Assembly (NCBI GenBank): GCA_903813345.2
Contig: CAIIXF020000007.1
Coordinates: 12,506,714 to 12,570,713 of the forward strand
Direction of reading: 5' to 3'
Length of the DNA stretch: 64,000 nt
Source of the DNA: Owenia fusiformis
Taxonomy: Eukaryota; Annelida; Polychaeta; Sabellida; Oweniidae
Each line of letters starts with the position of its first letter. Positions within the stretch are counted from its first letter, which is position 1. Of this stretch, positions 57,901-64,000 are shown in pieces. Under the pieces are notes generated by a model. It searched no databases, was not told the origin of the DNA, and was given only the letters and a program-made list of their open reading frames with translations. A program made the position numbers and the translations under genes.

Positions 57901-59890
57901 CAAATGGTCGGCTTTTCTGTGTTACTTCAATCCTCAGATCGGATGGCTCGATCGGCGCAGTTACTCGAACGCTGGGAACAATCGTATATCAATACAAGAT
58001 ATGCAAAGCACTATAGTTATTTATCCTATGCCAAGTAGAGTTTTAGGGAGATAAGTTGGTAAAATATATCCCGTATCCTGATTTTGAGGTTTCCATATCC
58101 TGAACCTCCATATCTCCCGCTCCAGGGCATATCTTCCCGCTTCTAAAAAAAATTGAAAAAATAAGAAAAATTGAAAAAAAGAAAAAATGTGAAAAAATTG
58201 AAAAAAATAAAAAAAATTGAAAAAAGAAAAAAATTGAAAAATGTGAAAAATTGAAAGAAAATTGAAAGAAAATTAGAAAACTCTACTTGGTATAGGATAA
58301 AGCAGTTATGTACGGTCGGTTTGGATATTGGGTTCATCCCTCGTGAGATATGCACATCTACCTTCGGTCCCTACGGTCCCTCAGGTAGATATGCATATCT
58401 CCCTCTGGATAAACCCCATATCCAAAACCTCCCAGTACATAACCCTTAGATATCTTCATAAACTTCGCGCAATGCTCTTCCATAATTCTGGAAAACGAAT
58501 GTTTGAATTTTTATTTTCCTCCTCGGGACATCTCGGAAATGACCAGAATTAATAACGTTGAAATCGTCAAACAAGACAGGCTCCAACTAATGCCCCATTC
58601 GATCCGCTTTCCAAACTTTTGGAGGGGTATAAATGGAAACAAGAGAAGTGGTACCTTAATCCTACAGTTCCTTTTCTATTGATGTTGATATCTGCATCAA
58701 TGTTTGTGTCATGTTGTGGATCTTCAATGATTTCACGCATGGAGACACTATCAAGCTCGTAGTTTCTGCTGGCGTTAGATGATTGGAAATAAACCCTCGC
58801 TGATGTGATATCTAGAAAGAATGATGAATTAAATGAGATATTACTTCTTACTTTTATTATCCCTTTAATACTAACTTGAGGGAATGATTGAGTGAATGAG
58901 CGAGTGAGTGATTGAATAATTGATTAATTCAAACATTCCATAAGTAGACATTCCTGTGCCTTCTACTTTAACCCTACCTGTATCTGGTATACGTATGTCA
59001 CCCCCAATCTGCTCCCAACCGAGTTCTTGCCTCAGCTGTACAAGGGAACCGAAGGCAGCGTAATACGTCGACCCTATAATATACGTCATTGTTTTAAAGA
59101 TGGGGCTATTGCGATTCCTTGGATTTTCACCTCTTTAAAAATCACGCTTTTTGGTGGCATCTGGGTGAATTCGGTAGGTCTGAATTTAAGTCGAGAAACT
59201 ATCTGTTTTAAATAATAATAGGCCTACTCGTAAAGCAAAACGTATATTTGGAGGGGCACTTAAAACGAAATCTCGGAAGATACCCCAAGGTCTCGACTAA
59301 TGTATAATACCATTATCAGAATCCAGGTGAAATCTGTCTGTCCGTCTGTCTGTCTAAAAATTGTCATCTGGAGTCTGAAATTGAACTTGTTTCCAATGTG
59401 TAGTTATTATATCTAGTTTAGTTGTCTCACCATCTCCCCGTACAACAGCCACCATTGCATCTGCTTGGTCCCATAGAGCCCCCTGTCTGTCGTTGGTGTA
59501 TCTAATCACTGCCCTTAAGTAGTAGTACCTGCCCCGTGTCACCTGCACATTCTGGGAGATACCTGCCCAGTTGGCGCCCCTACAAGAATATAACAGTCGG
59601 CGACGTGGTGACCATGTAATTGGAGTCATTTGGGGCTCAAATTAGAAAACCATTAAAATTGCTGAATTTACGGGGCAACCTCACAAATACCTGTTCGTCA
59701 CACTTGCACTCCATTGGCCTTCGTATGGCTCGGCGTTGACTCTTGCAATCTGACAGTTTGAGGCATACCAGTCACCATTAAACTCAGATTCGAAACCTCT
59801 ATTTACAATCACTTCTGGGCCGAGTGTGTAATACCCAGTTGTTGAATGGAACAAGTAGAGAGACCAGACTATTGAAATAATTGCCTTCAT
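51966..59890 (-). CDS. GH10 glycoside hydrolase (xylanase-like), gene C
   Basis: Eleven exons (5' to 3'): 59890-59691, 59579-59431, 59073-58978, 58811-58655, 57971-57761, 56760-56705, 56519-56382, 55327-55156, 55011-54904, 52629-52414 and 52184-51966; 1,722 nt, 573 residues, with the same phases as A and B. Signal peptide MKAIISIVWSLYLFHSTTG, CBM4_9-like module, then GH10 with acid/base Glu345 (HWDTNNEDLHG) and nucleophile Glu446 (WITELDV). FAFGSAIVAD, ENAMKWRQME and RGHCVSWG mark the barrel's early strands. Both glutamates and the whole frame are intact, so it should be an active secreted beta-1,4-xylanase or related enzyme. Intron 10 has been enlarged by nested DNA transposons, intron 7 by a minisatellite, intron 4 by a long palindrome. 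Confidence 0.95.
52855..54708. mobile_element. hAT-like non-autonomous element in intron 10 of gene C
   Basis: Left end CAGTGGCGTAGCCAGGA, right end CTGGCTACGGCTATG, with 'gaccgggggttc' next to both ends in inverted or direct form. Its length is mostly due to an element inserted inside it (52,963-54,494). A poly(C) run at about 52,909-52,923 lies near the left end. No transposase is recognisable. Confidence 0.6.
52963..54494. mobile_element. Tc1/mariner-like element nested in the hAT-like element
   Basis: Ends CACTCCCTCCAAAAGTTTGG and CCAAACGTTTTGAGGGAAGTG are inverted repeats, and each is flanked by TA (52,961-52,962 and 54,495-54,496), the target used by Tc1/mariner. About 1.5 kb, the usual size, but no open transposase frame is recognisable, so it is decayed or non-autonomous. 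A fragment of the same end is at about 45,022. Confidence 0.6.
55340..56280 (+). repeat. Diverged minisatellite in intron 7 of GH10 gene C
   Basis: Irregular 17-20 bp units such as 'gaggtgatgaggttatga' over more than 900 bp, almost lacking C on the + strand. It occupies the same intron as the regular 28-bp array of gene B, and the unit text ('gaggtgatga', 'gttatg') is related. The array therefore predates the duplication and has since been homogenised differently in B. Confidence 0.8.
58013..58443. repeat. Compound palindrome and A-rich tract in intron 4 of gene C
   Basis: Outer arms 58,013-58,044 ('tatcctatgccaagtagagt') and 58,277-58,309 ('actctacttggtatagg') enclose an A/G-rich run of 'ttgaaaaaa' units (58,142-58,276). 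Directly after it, 58,305-58,443 is one long hairpin: 'gttatgtac' ... 'gtacataac' at the ends, 'ggatattgggtt' / 'aaaccccatatcc' and 'gatatgcacatctacct' / 'aggtagatatgcatatc' in the stem, and a loop of about 19 bp. Confidence 0.75.
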
Positions 59891-59929
59891 GTTGAACTGT
59901 TTTTATGTTCCTTGTGTATTTTCATACAG

Positions 59930-59958
59930 TTCAGGTTGTGGGAATTTGTCATATGTCA
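59930..59958 (-). promoter_or_regulatory. Conserved upstream block of GH10 gene C
   Basis: Minus-strand 'TGACATATGACAAATTCCC' followed by 'ACAACCTGAA', 40 bp upstream of the start codon, nearly identical to the block in front of gene B. The clear TATA box of gene B is not kept here ('AAACTTTATGAC' stands in its place). Confidence 0.4.
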
Positions 59959-62359
59959 TAAAGTTTACAATTATTTTTTCGTGTTTCGTGATTCGCAATC
60001 AATTACATAAATTTGATAAGTGTATGAAACCATACAAAAAGGCGGAAGCAGCCTATCAACCGGTTGGCATATACATATCCATGTCTCAAACTTCTGAAAG
60101 TAAAATATGCGATATGGGCCGTTTTGGAACGGTCGACGTAACTTACAACAGTTCCAAAAACGGTCCGCTGTGTAAAATTGAACCATAACACCGTCCACTT
60201 TTTATTGGTTCAACATTTGAATCGTGAATTTTGGTCTTATTTCCTAACGAAAAATTCCAAAACTCACAAGAAATGATCGAGATATTGGTTCAAATCTTCT
60301 GATCTGTTTACTTTGAATTTTTAGACGGTTATAATTTCAGAAAATAACGACATTTCGAAGTTTTCATTGTTGGAAAATATCGAGTTTCCATCCTCCAATC
60401 CTCGTTGGAAATGAATGCTTTGTGAGTATTTTTGAACTAGAAAACAGTCTAACAAAATGAATGAGATTTTGACATGAACATAATTTATTTTGAAATAAAT
60501 AAACCATAGACAGACTAAGATGTAAATTACAAAAATAAACTAATCTTAAAAAATAAAATTAAATAAATCTTGCTGAAGAAAATCCACATTTGGTGGACCA
60601 ATGTCTACTGTGTTAGATATATACATAATACACACAAACGACCAGCATAGATAAACTGAGATAACCCTGCGATTCTAACCATAATTCTTGTGCAAGATTC
60701 ACTATTCCTTCTACATCAGGCTTAAGGTTAAAATGTTATTTTCTGCATTATCTTTACTATGTATTTATTCTACAAACATATCCTAGAATGGCTTACTGTA
60801 ACATAAAACACAACATTGTTTTTATAATATATATACAGTAATTCTAGGTATGTGTAAAACTAAAACAAGGTAAAAATCATACTTAGCTTAGCACTGTAAT
60901 ATAAAATACTTGGTCTTTTAAAGACGAAACTACAGAATTCATGAAGAATTATATTTTTGTTTTATAAGCAGAACAATTGCACATGGCCAGTTGTACATAA
61001 AATGAAATACAACATATCCTGTAATATAGTAAAAGTGGGCCATATTGACAGCTGTGCTTAAAATGAAATACAACATATCTTGTACTATTAAGAGTGGGTC
61101 ATATATACAACTGCACAAATATGTACCAGTACAGGCCATTATTTTCATATTCCTATAGTGACATAGTTATTGTGACACATCATGAATACAGAGTGAGCCA
61201 TAATATATGATTTATACAAGTATACTGGATATAGTACTATTAACATTATCAAATTTTATTTCCATGACAGCACATGGAACTTTTCGTCTACAGAATTTAC
61301 AAAGCTCCGCATAAAGATATTTACAATTTTCAAACCAACGCATAATACCGTTTGAAATACTATGTTATGTTTCCTATCATGGTCAGGCCAACGTCCATTT
61401 TTATCTTTATGACTACAATAATGCCAATATCTCTGTATTTACTTGAATAATATACAAAAGTTTTGGATTTTTAGAAAATAGCTTGTGAGATGTTTTGAGA
61501 AATTTGTGTCTGGCTCTACCTTTAAAATCCCATTCCAACCCAATAGACTCATTATACAAAGACAGGATGGCCAAATATTTATGCAGGGAAAATAATTAAG
61601 CATATTTAAGCATTATAATTATACTACTTTATACTGTTGTATTATATTAGTTATCTCCGTTTTATATACACTGAGAGTCTACTTCAAATATCAACCAGGT
61701 TGTAACATCAACCACCCTTCAGTTTTGATACGTGCTCTCACTTCCTGTGGTGAATATTCAACAGATTCCCCGGATGTCCTTAGTGGAGTCAAATAGAAAA
61801 CGAAAGGTTGGTCAATATCATCCACCTGGTCGATATCAGATAGACCACTCTTACATTGCACATCAGTTCAAAGTCTCGACTGTCTTGGAGAGTGGATTAA
61901 ACAAAAGTTTCATGATAATGGACGACAAATGAACAAGAAAGAACAAATTATTTTGTGTAATTAGTCTTCATAATTAATTTGTTGATTTATCTGATTTGAT
62001 TATTTCAAGATGCTCCTAACCATTCCATATGGATCATCTCTTAAACTGAATTATCAATCAAATCATTGCATCAAATTCACACACACCAACACTGTTTCCT
62101 AACTGTCTGTGTCAATTAGAAAAGGAGAAGGACTATCAACTATATGTATTTCTAAGTCAATTGATATTGCTAGGAATACCAAAACATTGCATGTTGAACT
62201 AGTGTTTCTGCACTGTTTCTTATCACTGTAATGTCACAGATATAACATATCTTTATACAGCATTGACATATTGCACAGGAACATCCTTTTATCATCATCA
62301 TCCATTTACTATACTTTTATTTTATATCACCGGCACAGAAACTTTGTTTCAGCATCATC
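59959..62359. other. Intergenic region and probable 3' UTR of the aminopeptidase gene
   Basis: No gene is firmly supported. It is very AT-rich from 60,480 on. A duplicated segment with 'aaaatgaaatacaacatatc' occurs near 61,000 and 61,055. A minus-strand open stretch at 61,691-61,867 has coding-like composition but no clear start or acceptor. AATAAA on the minus strand at 62,316-62,321 lies 40 bp after the aminopeptidase stop and could be its poly(A) signal. Confidence 0.4.
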
Positions 62360-63750
62360 TTATTCCAGCTCATGTTTGGTGAACCAGTCTCTTAGTTCTG
62401 CTTCATGGTTCTGCATCCAAATAATATTCAAATGAATGGCCTCAAGGGATTGTCTCACCACACGCATATCTCCTACTTTATCATCAAAAAATGACTTTAC
62501 CTGGAAATTAGAATATATATCTAAATATATTAGCAAACCTCTTGGACACTATAGAATTTTCCATTGGTAAAACGTCCCTTAAAGACTAACTTTTAACCAA
62601 TACTGTATTGTAAAATTGTAAAATGTATGTTTATCATGTAACTGTACTGTAATTGTTTTTTGTAATTGCTTTAACATGCTTATTCTTTGAAATAAAAAAA
62701 TTATAAAAAAAAAAGTTAAGTTTCAAAGAGTGGTCAAGAAATGATTTCTTTCAAGCTTTAACACTCGTCCCCCCCCCCCCCCCCCCTTTGCAACCCCCGC
62801 CACCCTAAAGAAAGAGGACAATACTGTACCTGATCATAGTCAAATTGTGTAGAGAAGTACTTTGTTGAAGAGAATACAAGACCAGTGAAGGCAAAGCTTC
62901 CTACAATGTGCCTAGAAGAAAAGAGAACAGTTACACAGTACAATCTTTAATTGGGGATGTCTTATACAGTAGAACCTGTAATTGTGGATGTCTTGTACAG
63001 TAAAAAAATATATAATTGTAAGTCGTAGACAGTAAAATCTGTGTGTATGTCTTATAATCTGTAATTGTATGTAGGTTTAAGCTTATGCTGGACCTGGAAC
63101 AGTTTATAGTATAATCAACTTACTCTCTGACTAGGGCCTCCCAGTTCTGTTGTACAAATCTCCAGTTGAGCACAGTACCTGCCGGGTTGAGAGCCACATG
63201 GGCTATAACACTAACTTGGTCCTGGGATCTAATCTTACTCTTGTCCAGGGAATACTGTAGAAGCCTGTGAGATAGAAATATATAATGTTAAATTGAAACA
63301 ATTCTGCTTAAACATATTTGCAAACTAGAATAAATCTAGTGTCATTCACAATATTCTTCAAAGTATTGGATTAAGTACTTATTACTTAAATGAAGGACAC
63401 CTCAACTCACCAATTGAGAAAGTATCCATTTTCTGTGTAAGTTAGAAACTCACCTGTTTAGAAGGTATTCATTTTCTGTGTAAGTTAGAAACTCACCTGT
63501 TTAGAAGGTATCCATTTTCTGTGTAAGTTAGAAACTCACCTGTTTAGAAGGTATCCATTCTCTGTGTAAGTTAGAAACTCACCTGTTTAGAAGGTATCCA
63601 TTCTCTGTATAAGACAGGGACATCAGATAGATTCTCCTCTCTGAGGGTACAGTCTCCTTTAGGTATTTCTGGAACATCCAATCCCAGGTGTCCTCGTCAC
63701 AGTACTGCAGAGCTGCCTTGAATACAGTTGACTTCAGGTTAACAGGGATC
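62360..63750 (-). CDS. M1 family aminopeptidase, C-terminal exons (partial)
   Basis: Last four exons (5' to 3'): 63750-63583, 63264-63124, 62911-62830 and 62500-62360 (TAA). Phases 2-2-2-0 join without a stop, giving about 177 residues. The translation (IPVNLKSTVFKAALQYCDED, WDWMFQKYLKE, YLLNRLLQYSLDKSKIRSQD, QVSVIAHVALNPAG, LNWRFVQQNWEALV, HIVGSFAFTGLVFSS, LNIIWMQNHEAEL, DWFTKHELE) follows the ERAP1-like alpha-helical C-terminal domain of aminopeptidase N and its relatives. The zinc site (HExxH) and the membrane anchor would be upstream, beyond 64,000. These enzymes remove N-terminal residues from peptides, mostly at the cell surface. The 3' end of the first listed exon is where a 43-bp repeat array begins. 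Confidence 0.85.
63442..63606 (-). repeat. 43-bp tandem repeat copying a splice donor of the aminopeptidase gene
   Basis: Four units of 43 bp ('ttagaaactcacctgtttag' + 'aaggtatccattttctgtgtaag') at 63,442, 63,485, 63,528 and 63,571. In the gene's sense each unit is the exon end 'aatggataccttctaaacag' followed by the donor 'gtgagtttctaacttacacag'. The rightmost unit is the real junction (63,583). The others are intronic copies, each also ending in an acceptor-like 'cttacacag'. Confidence 0.85.
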
Positions 63751-64000
63751 CTGTGTAAGAGATGTACAAATATTGATTTTAACTTGTTGAGATGAGTTTT
63801 ACAAAACTTGACTCTTTATGTGTAAAGGTGATTAATTTTAAATGTGGAAATGTTCACATATCATGGTGGATTACTTGATACCAAATTTCTGCCTAAAAGA
63901 CTTCATGCATTTCAAACCAAATACTGCCAAAGGATGGCGCTCATTTGAAAAGGTTGTAGAGCTCTTCTGCATGTATGCTGTGTGAAATGATTGAATTTGA

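Noticed and set aside
58143-58355. Phe/Asn-rich frame on the minus strand
   Set aside because: Low-complexity translation of the A-rich tract inside a palindrome.
31725-59890. Recent bacterial transfer as the source of the GH10 genes
   Set aside because: Eleven-exon structure, signal peptides, animal-style promoters and old A versus B/C divergence argue against a recent transfer. An ancient one cannot be judged from this sequence.

Overview
The window is animal nuclear DNA: AT-rich, with spliced genes using GT-AG introns, a nuclear-type tRNA-Gly, dispersed inverted-repeat elements, minisatellites and one Ty3/Gypsy LTR retrotransposon. Animal GH10 glycoside hydrolases with an N-terminal CBM, together with the repeat style, suggest a lophotrochozoan, most likely a mollusc. 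The species cannot be fixed from this sequence.

Layout. 1-6.3 kb holds no gene I can support, only repeats and a non-autonomous transposon. 6.3-23.4 kb (+) fits a single eight-exon gene for an unrecognised 388-residue type II membrane protein. Its introns carry a 1.4-kb satellite, foldback elements, two tRNA-like SINE heads and an antisense tRNA-Gly(GCC). 26.9-29.0 kb (+) is a complete four-exon SOUL heme-binding protein gene. 29.5-30.2 kb (+) is an intronless gene for a two-TM, proline-rich protein ending in PPPPY motifs. A longer paralogue lies at 36.6-37.5 kb, nested antisense in an intron of the next gene.

31.7-59.9 kb (-) is a tandem array of three complete GH10 (endo-beta-1,4-xylanase-like) genes, called A, B and C here. 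Each has 11 exons; exons 2-10 have identical lengths and phases in all three. Each encodes a signal peptide, a CBM4_9-like module and a GH10 domain with both catalytic glutamates. B and C are recent duplicates; A is divergent and has a C-terminal extension. A young, whole-looking Gypsy element (39,471-44,494, TSD GATAT) sits in intron 1 of A, 10 bp beyond the splice-donor GT dinucleotide side of exon 1 (its TSD begins 12 bp past the exon end).

62.4-64 kb (-) holds the last four exons of an M1-family aminopeptidase; the rest lies beyond the window.

The most unusual pattern is tandem amplification of exon-intron junctions. In GH10 gene B (49.2-50.05 kb) and in the aminopeptidase gene (63.44-63.6 kb), the repeat unit contains the end of an exon plus its 5' splice donor, giving strings of decoy donors behind the real one. 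Gene models were made by eye from splice signals, reading phase and comparison among paralogues; no database was searched.
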